NCBI GenBank assembly: GCA_028673005.1
Contig: CM054113.1
Location: forward strand, 70,165,850 to 70,229,849
Length of the DNA: 64,000 nucleotides
Source: Tanypteryx hageni
Lineage: Eukaryota > Arthropoda > Insecta > Odonata > Petaluridae
Reading direction: 5' to 3'
In this document: one piece after another, positions 30,701 to 45,700 of the stretch
Position numbering within the stretch: the first letter of the stretch is position 1
Layout of the letters: each line of letters opens with the position of its first letter
Notes under the pieces: generated by a model
What the model was told of the DNA's origin: nothing
Databases searched by the model: none
The model's input: the letters and a program-made list of their open reading frames with translations, nothing else
Translations under genes and position numbers: made by a program

Positions 30701-33700
30701 ACAGATTCCTTCTGAGGAAAGTGTCTCTGCACTCTTATGTAGCAACGGTATACCCCAAGGAGAAATTCTGTTTCTTTGGAAGTTCCAAATGTGCTGCTGT
30801 CTTCCTTTTGTACTTGATTAGCCTGAAACACTTTAAGGTGATTTCTTATTGACTGTATAGCTAACGTCAGGGCCTCTTGAGATAGCTGCTCTCTTTCTGT
30901 GTCTCTCAGGTACTTTCTGAAATTGTTTTAAGTATAGGTATATCATAATCAATACACAATCTTCAATTCAAACCCACATGGGGCACTAAATTTATTTCTA
31001 ATTTACATAGAAATAAGTAATATCATAAATCAACAAAGCATGAAAATAAGAAATGCTAATTTTAAATCAAATAAATACACAGTGACAGTGGAAAACTTAG
31101 TACTAATTCCATAAAACAAAAAATATACAGCCAGTGTCAACAAATGACTGTCATTATCAGTTAATAAGTATTCATGTGACAGGTTTAAATGTACTTTGGG
31201 GAGAGGAAAAATTAAAGAGGGAAGGAGTGTTTTGAATTTGCACAAAGTATCCACTATAGCTTTAGGAGGTTAATTATAGGCACTGAAGAGAGAAACAGGT
31301 AGAAATCATATTGGTGGTCAGTGATGGTGGGGTTAGAGAAAGGTAAGAAATATAGAGAATGGGGGAGGTAGACAAATCATTTTTAAAGCATGGAGGAAGA
31401 ACAAATATAATGGAGAATGGGATAGGAAAAGGTGCTTGTTCACTACTGAATATTTGGGAGAGTACTTATGATGCAATATTTTTACTACTTCAGAATGATA
31501 AACGGAATTCGACAAAGTGACAGTCTCTTCCGTGGATTTTAAACAGTTGAAATAGTAATGCTAGCATTTTATGAATAATAATCAACAGGAGGACTTATTA
31601 TACAATGAAATCAAGGCAATCATTAATATATACACCACCTTTTTGAACTTCGTGTGCTTGCGGTTTGAGAATTTGCACTTCACGACAAAATTTTTTATGA
31701 CCATTATTTCTGATTCCCACCAAATATTTGCATTTTGCATCATGCGTTTGCGATGCCAATAAGCAGAACCCCATCTATTTTTTGTTTCAATATTCAGTTT
31801 AAACTTTGGTACCCTAGAAAACGACATAATTATTATATTATATTTATAATACTCAATATTAGCAGTTTTAGAAGTAAACAAACATGATAACTCTTGACTT
31901 AATTAATTTTGTAGCTTAGTTTGAACTTCACCGCTATTTTCGACATGAAAATTTAGTTTATTTAAAGAAATGCCATCATTTTGGAATATAAGGTTTTCAT
32001 TTACTATTATCTTTGTATTTTGTACGTAATTTAGGGAAATGTTATTTTGTTTTGTTAGGTTTTCATTTTTTATTATGAAATTTGAATGTAAATCTATGAA
32101 ATGCTATCATCTTATAACATAGGATTTTCTGCCACATATATTGAACGCAATTACTAAAAGAAATGCTTTGTTTTTTGTGATGTATTTTGAACAATTAAAA
32201 GAAACTAGTGGTACCTGCAAAAACTTTTGCGAAGTCAGTCAGAAATACTATGCATGTTTAAAAAATATGTTAGAGTGGAAAATAATGATACACAGCAATT
32301 ATTTTCAAAGTTTTATGTTATTAAATGCTTTAAAATTGTTTCTTGTTATTGGAATATATGCAATTTTTCATACAAAATTAATTCAACCATTTATTTCAAT
32401 TTTTACTCATGAATTACTACCAACAAATTTTTTGTACTTCACCTGTTGTTTTTCATATATTAATAATATCCCATATTCTCCTTATAAAATTAGATAACTG
32501 ACATTTTGAATGTGATGTTTGCTTTTATAATTTATATGTGCAATTTTAATTGCTTCTCCCTTACGAAATAAAGAAAATATTGTTTCTTTCGGTCCATCTT
32601 TAAGAATACCTTCAGTCCACGAGCAGTTTACTGAATAACAAGTATGTATCTGCAATTATTAACGTTACAATCTATTAACCTACAACAATAATTTCAATGA
32701 TTCATATAAAGCGTGAAGCAAATAACTTCATTCTTTCATCGATTTAAAGACTTAATAAATGTTAATTCAATCAGAGGGAAGAATGCAGGTCATCTTGGAA
32801 CATCTGGAAGAATACGAAAAAGCAAATTTCGAAAAGAAATGAGTATTTCTGACAAATTCTTCAGTGTAACATCTAAACATTGCAAGAATAAGATATTTTA
32901 TAGTTTCAGCCATCGAATAAAAGAAACAGAGAAAATTGGTCCATATTTACATATTTTGATGAATGAAGGAAAAAATCTTGCTCCTTGAGAAATCAAAAAT
33001 TCCATGTAAACTTATGGGAAAATATAATAATTTCCTGAAGTCAAATCTGGGACACTCCTGTAAACGAAAATAGTTTTCCTGGAGTCTCCTAGTTGTCAGA
33101 AATAAACTGGCATTTACAACATTTCTCTATGGCAAACTGTTCAAGAGATAATAGGGGGAAGGACAGATAGACGGATGGACAGACATTGAGTAATTATATA
33201 TAAAAGATGTTATCACTTTCTTTCGCTAGGTTTTGATTTTCTTGTATGCATTTCAAATGCAATTAATAAAAGAAATGTTACAACTTATTAATGCATGTTT
33301 TTTGCAGCTTGGAAATATTTGTTGCAGACCCAAGTATACATCTGTGCATCACATACTCAACATTCCATTTCAGCAGTTCATCAATTTAAATTAAAGAATT
33401 TCCTTGGAATTAACAAAAGAAGATCAAATATCACATGCGAAAATATGCTGGAAGTAAATTGCACAATTGCCAAAACAAGAGTAATTGCTTTGAAATGCTG
33501 GGTTTTCATTTGCTATTACCCGTTTTAAAGATAATAAAAAGAATTTTTTTCACTTTATGATGGCTAGGTTTTCATTTGCTGTTACGTTGCTGTAATGTTT
33601 TCTTTTATTTTCTGTTAAACTGCATTATTTATGATAAAAATTGAATTTTTTAGGTTGACTGTGAACCATACTCCCATAATAACATTGGGTCTTATGGGAA

Positions 33701-36700
33701 AATAGAACTTGCACTTCGCGAATTTGCATTTCGGGTCAGTTTTCCAGAACCAATTATTTGCGAAGTTCAAAAAGGTGGTGTATTCAAATATGCATTAAAT
33801 TTAGAGCTGTGTAGATCTAAATGCTTATTCATTTCTTCAGTAGTAAATTATATATATTATTAGCATATACAAAGATGACCCATTACATTTTTAAATGACA
33901 ATTTAAAATACCTTAGCACTTATAAATGCATTCAGCAGGTTTTCTGCTGTAAAATATGAACAGCTCATTCTATAACAGAGTGAGATAAAGTATTATTTAA
34001 AAAAATCTAAATGGAATTAACATGCAACTTTTAAAATTAATCCTAAGTACCTAATCTGGCAAAGTTTCCAATACATTATCTTGAAAACCGAGTACAGAAT
34101 ACATTTTTATAGACAAGTAGAATGGCATGAATATGGCGTAGTAATGGCAAAACCGTATAGCCCAAATACTTACTTGTCACTTTCAGGCGTTCTCTGAAGT
34201 TGGAGACATAATTCAAGAAGCATTGCATGGTCTTTCAACTCTCGTAGAACCTCCATGAGTAACAATACACAACGACTCATATGTGATGCAAAACTTCCTG
34301 GCCTATCAATCTCTGTCACTGGTATTCTCCAGACGCCCTGGAATCAATTCAAATTATGAGCATTAAATATGACTCACTTTTCCACATACTGACATTATCC
34401 AACAGAAAGGAAATGAACATTAATTCCAGCTTAATGCATCAAAAATACAACTGCATCACTTCCTAAATACAAATGTAGCTTCATAATAATGATAATAAAC
34501 TTCCAATAATGCTGATAACATTTCACAGTTGCTAATGATAAAAAAGATGATTGCAACATAGTACAAAATGCTAATAGAAATACACCCAAAATGCAAAAAA
34601 AAAGAAACATTTTAAAAACAAAATTATAAACTAGGTGAATTTTGTTGCAACTCATTTGATTGTTACTTACATTAAAAAAATTATTGTTCTTCCGATCAGC
34701 AAATAGACCAGAAACATTTAGTCGACTAGATGTATAAGGAGGTGGAGAAGTAGATGACCCTCCAACTGGTGTTGTAGGGAAGGATCCAGAGCCAAAATGA
34801 CTTTCAATTCCAAAAGTATTATTCACAGGTCCCAATAAAAGATCACGACAATAGCCCACATCACGATGTTTCTTTGACCTAAAGTAAAAGTGTGTGATGC
34901 GATAGACTGACTTGTAATGCTGAGGGAAACGCCGAACACATTCTTCTAATGCAGAGAGACAGCGCTGAATGAGATCAAAGTGATCCCCATATTCATAAAC
35001 TGGCTGTTCTTTTTGTTCTACAAAAAGGAGAAAATGGAGCTATTAAAAGAATTGATCAATGATTTTCAAAGACACAATTAAATGTTTGTATAAAACATTA
35101 AAATCCAAATCAAAAGTACATTATTAAACATAGGAGTAAGGTATTTTACTCGATTAATTGAAAACAGCATTCATAAAAAGTAATGCACTCATTTTTACTT
35201 ATACAAAAAGTAACAATTAACAAGAGTAAGATGCCATGATACTGTTTGGTAATTTTATGAGCGCAGAAATTGGCTCACTATAAAGAACACATCTTTTAAA
35301 GCCATTGAAAAAATGTGAATATAGTTTTGCAGATTCACAAAATTATTTGAGGACAAATTAAATAAAAAGCATTTCTCATGAAAGTTATAATGCTTCCTTA
35401 AAAATTTCAAGGTGATTCTACTTTTAGCCATCAAAATTTTCATTAAATAAACAAAGATTCTCAAAAAATATGAAACATACTCAGTAAATATTAATTTTAA
35501 TCCAGCGCTTTACCATGAAAACCATTTAAAATAAAAGCTAATCTCACCATCTTGTTTAACAATTACTGTCTTCTTTTCCATAAGTTTTGACACATCACCT
35601 TGAGCTGAAGCAGGGTTTTCTTTGTCATCATTCTTTTTGTTTTCTGGAGCTTTAGCTTTCAACTCTGAGCTGATGGCCTTGCTAGAATTGGTGTTGCTTG
35701 AGTCGTCATCAGAGTCACTCTCGCTCGACGAACTGCTGGAATCGCTGGACGAAGATGATGAAGACGATGAAGATGAGGATGATGATGAAGACGACGAATC
35801 GGAGGATGACGAAGAAGCTGGTGCACTGCTGCCATTGTTACCTCCAAGGGGTCCATCTCCTTCTTCCTCATTTCCCTCTACTCCAGAATTTACTTCCCCA
35901 GATGTAGCACTTTCTTGTGAGCTACGGCGAAGCTCGGAGATTTTGGGCAGCACAGAAGAATTAACTTCCTCTCCCACCTCATTTTTCTCTTCAACTACCT
36001 TGTTTGTAACTTCCAATTTTATTTGCTTGCATTCCTTTATCTCGTCCAAAGATAATTTATCACTTTCTGAAGCTTTCACTTCTTTTGCTGCAGCAGCAAT
36101 TTCCTTATCCTGATCCTTGCACATGTCCACAACCTTTCCAATGATTGAATCAATAACATCAATGACATCCTGCATCAGAGCAGTATCCTGAGAAAAAAAT
36201 CATCTCATGAACATTTATTGCGACCAGGAGGAAACGAGTAATGATCTTGAAAACACTTCAACAGAAAATGATTACAAGATTAAGTTTATGAAAGGATGGA
36301 TTGTGAAAAATGTTATGATGAAATATGTGACTTATACTGACTGAGAAAAACACTTCTACATTATAATGAATAGTTAGATCAAAACTTTGTTAATAAAATT
36401 TCATTCTCCTTCGAATCACAATACAGATCAAAATAAAAATTCAATAATATGTCAAACTAGTCTTAAAACACAAAGATATAAAGTACATGAATAAAAATTC
36501 CTTTAAGACAAATCACTTAGAATTGGACTTGATGCAGAGACTGTGACCGATCATTATTAGATTGTAATTTTTATGAAGTGTGGAGACTACAGAAAGGAAT
36601 CAACTTCAATGCCGTAATTTAATAAATAGAGTTTCACACAAAGGTAGAGGGGGAGGAAAAAATAAAGGGACGGTTAAATAAAAATAAAGGAAAAAAATTA

Positions 36701-39700
36701 TCTGGAAAACTGTGAATGTTAGTTTCTTTCCTTTATTTTTATTTAATGTTCTCTTTATTTTTTCCTCTCCTTCAGGAGTTGATTCCTTTCTGTATATTAT
36801 TCGACTTTGTTTAAATTGAATTTATTCATGAAAAAACAACTTACGACAGGTAATATGCATGGCTTTTTCTCAGCGGGTTGCAACTCCTTATCTGCTTCAC
36901 TTGTCATTTCACTGGCTTGTCTCTTACAGCTTATATCTTTCTCGTTGGTGTCTACTTCAGGATCCTTCTTGGGCCCTTGATCATTTTTACTGCAATGAAA
37001 TCACAAAAATGTTATTTTACAAAGGTATTCTAATGAAAACTCCTAACAAGAGATAGTAATAACATACAAAACAAATTGTCTTTGGAAAAAAATCATTTTC
37101 ATGCTAAAATTAAACAAAAATCAAAAAATGATTACTCACACATTGTCATCTTCCACACATGACGACACAATCCCAGATGCAATTGATGCCTTAGTTTTGA
37201 ACGTGGCAAAAGGGCTCTGGAGAGCCACTGTCAGATGCTTTTCAAAAACATTACGTAAATCTTTGGACAATGGTTTGTCCTCATGCTGCTCCAACCATTT
37301 CAAAATACTTGCATGAATGCGGTAATGAACCTAACAAATGTAATGAAAGCAATTTGAAACTCTGACCCAATTCATAAATGATACAGAATAAATATCAATT
37401 TTTGAAATGCTTAAAAATTTGACCTTTTCTAAATTAAATGGGATGTTTACCAGTGAGGGAACTATAAATTTCTGGACTCTTAAAAAATTTTCCTCCCTTA
37501 CCTCTACCCCACTAATTTTGATCAATAGGTGGATAGTAGCAGTGTATATTAAAAGTTTGAGAACCAGGTGTCATTCCAAAGTTTAATTTTCCTGCATATT
37601 ATTTTTTAAGTGTGAAACAACCCATCCAGTCCTCCCAAACAGTTAATTTCCTCTGAAACTTCTTTTTCTACAGCAGTGCTTTTCAACCTTTTTTCGGGCG
37701 CAGAACCCTTTTGCAAGCACAAATTTTTCACGGTATCCCATTATCTTTCAAAATATCCATATAAAAGTGAACAAATTAAATTCGTGTTGCCGTTACTTGA
37801 CATGTGCAGACTGCAATTTATTAATTATTACGAGCAATTCTAAAAAATAATTACAAAATCATCAAATTTCAAATTTTCAACTAACATATGCGGAGTCCCT
37901 GAAACCCCTCTACGGAACCCCAGGGTTGAAAACCACTGCTCTACAGCATAATAATTCCACCACTGGTGTGTACACAGGTTCGTCTTCAGTGCTGAATTTC
38001 AAAGGTTAACAACCCAAAGTTAAATACAGTAAAACTCTGTTGATTCGGGCACCCTTATTTTGAAATTTGGTTTAATTCGAAGTATGACTCATCCCTGACA
38101 GAAAAATAAATATTTTCATAGTAAAATATGTGTATAATTGATAATTTGAAGCAACTTTTAGTCCCATGTGCAAAATACTAGTACATGTACATCTAGATAA
38201 TTAAAAAAAAATAATCCTGATAATAGAATATGTTTGAAACATTGTACTGTTGACAGTTATATTAGAGATTAAAATTCAGAGGTGCTTTGATTGCCTTCCA
38301 AGAAAAAAATAAAATCAGATGCTCAACATACAGAATCTATCAGGTAAGGCAGACAGTCAAGTTATTATAACTACAACTCAAAGTGTTATCCAAGAAAATG
38401 TGATCCCTGACCGAAATGTTAATCTCAACCTTCCTGGCAGCAGTCAAACCAGTAAATACCATGCTCGAGGGGTAAGCAAATGAACCTTGGAAACAACTGC
38501 TACTTTGTCATCTAAAAAGCTACAAGTCAATGAAGCTGATTCGACTGAAGGTGCCACTTCACATACCTCTGCTGATGTACAAAATTTTCAGAAAGAAATA
38601 AAATCATTAGAGAAAAAACTCCAAGGCTGATTAATCTCTTTTTCTCTCATCATTACGTAAGCTTATCACATTGCATTTATATGAATTTACAGGCAGCAAG
38701 CACTTAACATACATGTTATAATCCTGGAAACCCAACCTTTATCATACGGATTTAAATTACCACCGTATACTCTCACAACTGAATTTATTTTTGGGTACTT
38801 AAATGTGTTTATATTTCTATAAACTTGCATATCTCAGCAACTATAAGAGAGAAAATCCAAGTAAAATGCATTAGATCACTTAGATCATTATAAGCACTGG
38901 AATCACTATCTGAAAACAATTCTGCCTCTTTTTCCACATTTGCCACTTACAAGCCATTGCAATGCAGAAAAAACATGGACAAGGTTACTCACCGGTAAAT
39001 ATGGAGTGCTTGCTATTGTTTGATAAATGGCAATGCAAAACCACTACATTTTGTTAGCATGAAAGCAATATGCTAAATATCGAGTTGTTATTCTTCCTAC
39101 CTAATAATACCAGCGTTCTCCAGGAGATGATACAAAATTAGAAATATTATATTAAACTAGTGGTAACTGCAAAAACTTTTGCAAAGTCAGTCAGAAATCT
39201 GCATGCTTTAAAGTAATAATAGCCCATTTCTTCTTATAAAATTAGACAACGGACATTTTCAATTTAATGTTTGTTTTTATAATTCGTATGTGCAATTTAA
39301 ATTGCTTCTCCCTTACAAAATAGATTCCATTTCAGTTTTTAAATAAAGAAAGATTTTTTTATTTTGGTCAATCGTTAAAAAAGCCCTAAGTCCACAAGCA
39401 GTTGCCTGAATAATACTAATGTGCAATTATTAACGTTGCAATCTATTAAGCTTGACGTTGCTACAACTATAATTTCAATGCTTCATAAAAACAGCGAAGC
39501 GAATACCTTAATTCTTTCGTCTATTTGATGGCTTAATAAATGCTAATTCAATCTGAGGAAACAATGTGGGTTGCCTTGGCAACACCCGGAAAGAGTACGA
39601 AAAAGTCATAAAATATTTCTGCCAAATTCTTTGGTGTAACATCTAACTATCCCAAAAATAAGATATTTTGTAATTTTAGCCGTCAAATAAAGCAAAAACA

Positions 39701-42700
39701 GAAATTCGGTCCATAATTACGTATTTTAACAAATGAAGGAAATAAACTTTGCATCTTGAAAAATCGAAACTCCTGTGTAAACTTATGGGAAAATATAATC
39801 GTCTCCCGGAGTCAAATCCGGGACACTTCTGTAAAAGACAACAGTTTTCCTGGGGTCTCCTAGTTGACAGAAACAAAATGGCATTTATGGCAATTCTCTA
39901 TGACAAACTGTTCAAGAGATAAAAAGGGGAAGGATGGACAGACATTGAGTAATTATATATAAAGAAAATAATATTAAAATTAGAAATAATTGATGCACGA
40001 TCTTCGGACCTGGACTGTTTTAAAGAAAAATAAATAACATTTCTTATTTTTATCTTCAAATTTTTCCTACGATTCGAAATTGCTCAAGTTCTACGTTTAA
40101 ATCGTATTTATTAGAAAAATTTAAGATTTTTAACAATATGTTGCCTTGCCGACCATGTCATTGTTAAACCTCAAGATTGTATCATTGTCTCAACCCTTAT
40201 ACTATATGCATAAGGAAAGCATGCTTTGAATGTTTTAATATGTGAGAAAGAAGGAGAGAGGAAGAAAGGAAGGAGAGAGACGAGGGAGAGATGCATACCT
40301 GTCATATTGACAGGCAATTGCACTAGTATTAATATAATTATGTAGTTTGTAATCTTGAGAAGCAACTTTTCTGACAAGCTATTTCTATTTAAATTTGAAG
40401 TTCTCATTATGTCTATGTTCTATGTATCATATTTACCTCTAATGATTCCATAGAATAATCAGGAGGATTACTATAACTAATCTTCCTCGGGTAGTTTGCA
40501 TTACATAGATATAGAAATTCAGCAGCCTGTAAATAAAATGTATTTTAAGAAAGTATCTTTAAAAGTCAATGATAAAAGATGTGCAAAAAATTCAGGTTTT
40601 TCATGATAATTTAACAACTTCTAAATAATCAAATCCACATGGTTTCCCTGATAGAAATAGTTTTTGATTACATAGCATATTTTGATCAATTTTAACCAAG
40701 TTAATTTCCATCAAGCTTTCAATTACAGGCAGTCTTTGGACTTACATCAGGTTACATTCCTAGAAAAGGTGCCGTAAGTCAAAAGTGACTTTACCAAATA
40801 AACAATGATATAACAGGAGGTTACGTTCCTGAATAAGGATAAAGAAATGCAAATTTTTCATATATGAAAAAAAGAGCACGTTTATTCAACTACCAGTCAA
40901 ATATTAAGAATATACAATAATATAGAAGGTTCTTTTGGGGAAACTTAGGGTGAGTTAATGGCTTTTTGAAGAATGCACCCAGGGAAATTTGTATAAGTGC
41001 CCTCTTCTTCTCATTGTAAGTGTGCCAAAGGAGTTGTTGGCAGGTAGTAATTGGAAAAGAGCAGTGATTAAAAGGTGGACGATACAGGGAGCTCCAATTC
41101 ACCATGAACTGAAGTGCCATGAAGGAGGAAGGGGATTAATAGCTTTTGAGTTAGAATGCCCACAAAATTCCCATCAAACACAGACAAATTCAAGCCCCAT
41201 CATGAACACTTCCCAAAATATTGGAGTGGCTTTAAAACACATATTTCCACTTTGATATCAAATAAAACTTTTTCCATGAAAATAAATAAAATTCACGACA
41301 TGTGATACTGTCACTGGTTTCTATTATGGTGCATTAAATTGTGCAATATCACTTTTGTAGGTGCTGTGTCACCATCATGATGTAAGTATGGGTCCGACTG
41401 CCACAAGTAATAGCATAGGTGGTAATTGATGACTGCCCTAAGTGCAGATCAACGTAAGTCGAGGATTGACTGTATACAATATCAATAAAAACAAATATAA
41501 ATATCATATTAATTGTATACAGCAAAAAATGTGAAAAATTAACATATGCTATAAGCTGCTGCAAGTATTCATGCTATGAAAATCTTCTGATAAAATCTAC
41601 TAAACTATAAGCAAAAAATTAATGATTTCCATTGAAATAGTATACCTTGCAATAATGGTCAAGGTAAGATGAGGGGTCTTCGCCTCTTTTCTCGGCAATC
41701 TTTCCCAACATGTAATGATGAAGCCATCGCTCATCCTGAAGGCCATGTTCAACACCATACCGATACCAAATCTATTGAACAAAAAATTGCTCAAATTGAT
41801 ATCATGCAGGAAGATTGCTGTCCACATAAAATTTTTTGCATCACATAATAAAAATAATGCTATACTAACTCACCTGATTAGCAGTTGTGAAGCACTTGTA
41901 AGCTTGATCCAACATTTCTTCCTTCTCTTTTTCTAAAAACTCAAACATTTCTAGACTTAAACTGTGAGTTTCCTGAAATTTAGAAAAGGCACAATAAAAG
42001 AGCAAGAAGTACAAAATATGGAATGATTTTAATAGATAAATAATTAGCTAAAAATAAAATGTAATAATATCAAGAACAACATTACATCTGAAAACTATAC
42101 TTAAACCCTTGCCTGATGAACTGTTACATCATAAATATTTAACTACCTGAGAAATAATTTTGAAAAGGAACATAAAAGCGAAAAGTTGACAATTTTCTAA
42201 ATCTGATAAGATCAGAAATCAAGACATACCTGCTTCAACAAGCGAGAGCAAAATGAGTGTATCATGTAAACAAATGATCCATATTCGATCCATACGAGAG
42301 AATGAGTGTAGTCCAGTTCAACTGCACGACGATAACATCTATGAGTTGCAGCTGCTTTGCGTAGAAATTCACTTTCACTTTTGAGAACTTCACACTTAAA
42401 ATGACAAAACCATAAAGAGGGTCAAATTACAAATAAGTAGCAAACGAGATTACTTTATACAATAACATAAATTGGAAGCTACGAATAGATATTCGGATTT
42501 TTAACTCTTCACACTTAAACTGACAAAACCATAAAGAGGGTCAAATTACAAATAAGTAGCAAACGAGATTACTTTATACAATAACATAAATTGGAAGCTA
42601 CGAATAGATATTTGGATTTTTAACTCTTTGACCAGACTGAGTAAAGAAAAAACCTAGAAAAGCAAAAATGAACAAGGAACTAGATTAAAAGCCTAGAACA

Positions 42701-45700
42701 TTTTTTCGACTACCTTGATTAGTGAATTCAATTCCATGGTCAAGGTCTACAAAAGAAAAAAAATCTAATGTGGCCACCACATGACTTTCTCCATATCTGT
42801 AATATTTCTAGAACTTCCGAATAGGTTACATAATAATAAATATTTTAAGAAACTGCGAGAAAATTTTAGACTTTACAAAGAACAGAAATAAACTCAAACC
42901 ATAGCCATCTAATATTGGATATAGCCACAAAGTTCCAATAATTAAGAAAAGATTAAGGCGCATTACTACGGCATAACTAAGCGTCAATTGTTAACAAGTC
43001 GTCGGTAGGTGGCATGGTGGTAGAAGCTAAAAATATAAGATATCTCTTAAACAATGCATTATATGGAAAAATGTTTCAAACAAAGGTTGTAGAAAATTAC
43101 ATTTCCTACAACTTTTATTCCAGTACATTTTTGTATTTACCAAATATTAAAGCAAATATTTCAAAATAACGGATAAGTGACAAGAGTAACACCCACATCC
43201 GGTTGATCGATTTTTACCAAAAACTAATCAGTTCTTGTGACTTTTATAATAATGTTAAATAAAAAAATTTGCATTGACCTGATTAATAGTTTTTGAGTTA
43301 GAGCACCCACAAAAACCTATCACATACACACAGACATCATCGATAAAATGGTCAAAACGTGTTCTGGGGACCTCAAAACATGTATTTCCGTTGAAATCTC
43401 GAAGCCAATTTTTTTCATGAATACAATACTTTCCCCTATACTACGTATATGGAGAAAGTAATAAGCCTGCTCATTGAAATACCTATTAAAAATTCATTTT
43501 ACAAACTTAACATTCTCACTAAAGATTACAAGAAAATAATTCAGGGTGAAATTTTTCATTATTTTTAACATTTTCTCTTCTCTGAAAAGAACTAATTTTG
43601 ATTTCAAAATCCACCTTCTATCATATCCCAAATAAGCAAACTATATATATTAATAAATAAGGTGACCATACATACAGGTCTGGCTGTGACAGTACCAGTT
43701 TTGGAGCACTTGTCCCGGTGTTCCATTAAGACTAAACCAAAATAGTTTTCTGTACTGGTTTTGGGATGTTTGCTCCAAGGAACAGTTGATAAAGATCAGC
43801 GGAACTAAGTAACTATACAAACTATTTTCTATAAATAATTAGCCGAAGTATGGGTGGTAGATGATCTGGGCACTTAGCTGCACGCACTTACGGCATATTG
43901 CCAAGAGTGGTAGAACTGCGCGTGTGGAGAAAATACCGGTAAGAGATGGAGGTATCCAATCGTTTGTTCCCGGCGACCTGTGGTAGGGGTGTTAAAGAGG
44001 AGAGTGAGAAATGATGTTCGTATACTATCACAGTGTCAGGGCCAGATTGAGGGATTACCGCCCTTAGACCCGGGCAAGCGGAGCCCATGCCCTGGACTCT
44101 GCGCCTCAGGGGGTCCCGCCCTTTGGAGGACCCCCCTCATCATAGGCACAAAAAATTATTAAGATAAAAATGAAATCTGCAGAATAAAACCAAATAATTA
44201 TGAATGACCTGCACAACCAAGCGAATGTTACTGTATTTGTATGGGATATGGGAACGTCTAAATACACCTAAATTAAGCCAGCCAATTGTCCTGGATTAGA
44301 CGGGATAGTTCTGGATTCCGATAGCCCCGGATTCCTGTATGGCAGAGTCCCGGAAAATGTTTCGCATTCGCCCAATGTGTTCCACTTGCCTTGCATTTTC
44401 ATCGAATTGCTTAAGTGCTCGTAGATTTATCACTCATTGTTAACTATCATGAGTCGCTTGAAAGTACAATGTATACTGTTGACTGAATACATTGTCGCGG
44501 ACAATAAATTTAATAATAATATAAATGTGCACTAATGTGCGCAACAACGATGTGTGGGCAAGAACTGATTGAACAATAAACAAATACGTAAGTACCTCTT
44601 CTCTACACATTATTCTAAATCTTCATCGATAAATCAGTATACCTCACATGGGCCCATGAATTTTGTAATACATTTTTTAATCAAATTGTTTATATAGACA
44701 GGGGCCCCACAAAAAATATTTGCCTGGGGCCCCGCACACCCTAGGGGCGTCCCTGCCTGCCTGAATGCCCGACAGGTTGATCCGAACCTGCACAATATAC
44801 TACAGTGTAGCCAATTGGCCTGTCGGAATCTTGAAGTTTTGACTCCACTATTATTTGTTGGCCATTCCATTTCCTGTTCTTTTTTTTCTGTGGAAATCCT
44901 GCCTGTTCTGCAAGTTTGAGAGAAGTGAAGATGCACATATAATTTGAAATCGTTCCAGATGGTAAGAAGTCGTTGGTTTTTTACTATAAAGGAGACAGGG
45001 ATGGCCAGTCGTTTTGATTCAGATACTTCGGGTTTCATCCGGTAGGTGCATTTTTCCAATAAAGCTAATTTTCTGTAAGGAATTTTGGCAATATGTTTTA
45101 ACTCTATCTATCATATTTAATATCATCAAGTAAATTTTTAAAATGAACGAAACGATTTTTTCATTGTATGTCATTTTTGAAGTGCCAAAAGCTATTTCAG
45201 GAATTCCAATTGTGATACATAAATTATTACTATAATTAAAAACCTCCATATTTGTCTTTTTAATTTTATATTTATTATTATTATTTATTTAATTTCATTT
45301 CATTTTGTCACCCCATCTGGGGCTGCTCCTTATCGAATGACCAAATATGTGTGAGCAGTGTTATGCAGTTGTTTCAACTTCACTTACTAACGAGTGCAAT
45401 GTGTGCATTGCACATGGGCGGCTGCCAAGATTTTAGCTGCCTCCTCATCGTCTTTTGGCAGTTTAAAATGCTCATTATTACATATTTCTGCATTAATTAT
45501 CTACAAATAAAAATTATAGCGTCTTTTTATCGGGGAATAATTGCTTTTCAAATAATGCTTGGATAATTTGAAAAAAATTTAAAACATTTGGGATCGAGCC
45601 CAGGCCTACGCCATAGGAGCCAAGCACATTATCCACTCACCCATTCCCATTCTTAGCAACAATTTGACAATGAAGCCTATAAAGTTTTATGTGATGTTTT

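Larger units (their letters stand above)
30917..34173 (-). other. CABIN1 intron 17
   Basis: 3.3 kb. The centre is the TIR element 31633-33780 with a Helitron-like family C copy inside. The flanks are plain AT-rich sequence. Confidence 0.7.
37331..40436 (-). other. CABIN1 intron 12
   Basis: 3.1 kb: a hAT MITE (37674-37938), one Tigger-like terminus (about 38028), a coding-like fragment (38310-38630), family C copy 2 and family B copy 2. The remainder is plain AT-rich sequence. Confidence 0.7.

Noticed and set aside
35622..36113. Plus-strand frame of 163 codons over CABIN1 exon 15
   Set aside because: Antisense of the serine/aspartate tract, with no start context or splice support.
43660..44790. 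A single hAT element bounded by CAGGGCCAGATTGAGG and GGGCGTCCCTG
   Set aside because: The ends are only loosely complementary and no 8-bp duplication flanks them; at best several decayed fragments.
45580..45660. A functional tRNA gene
   Set aside because: Only box-like motifs are present; I could not pair an acceptor stem, so it is listed as a SINE remnant.
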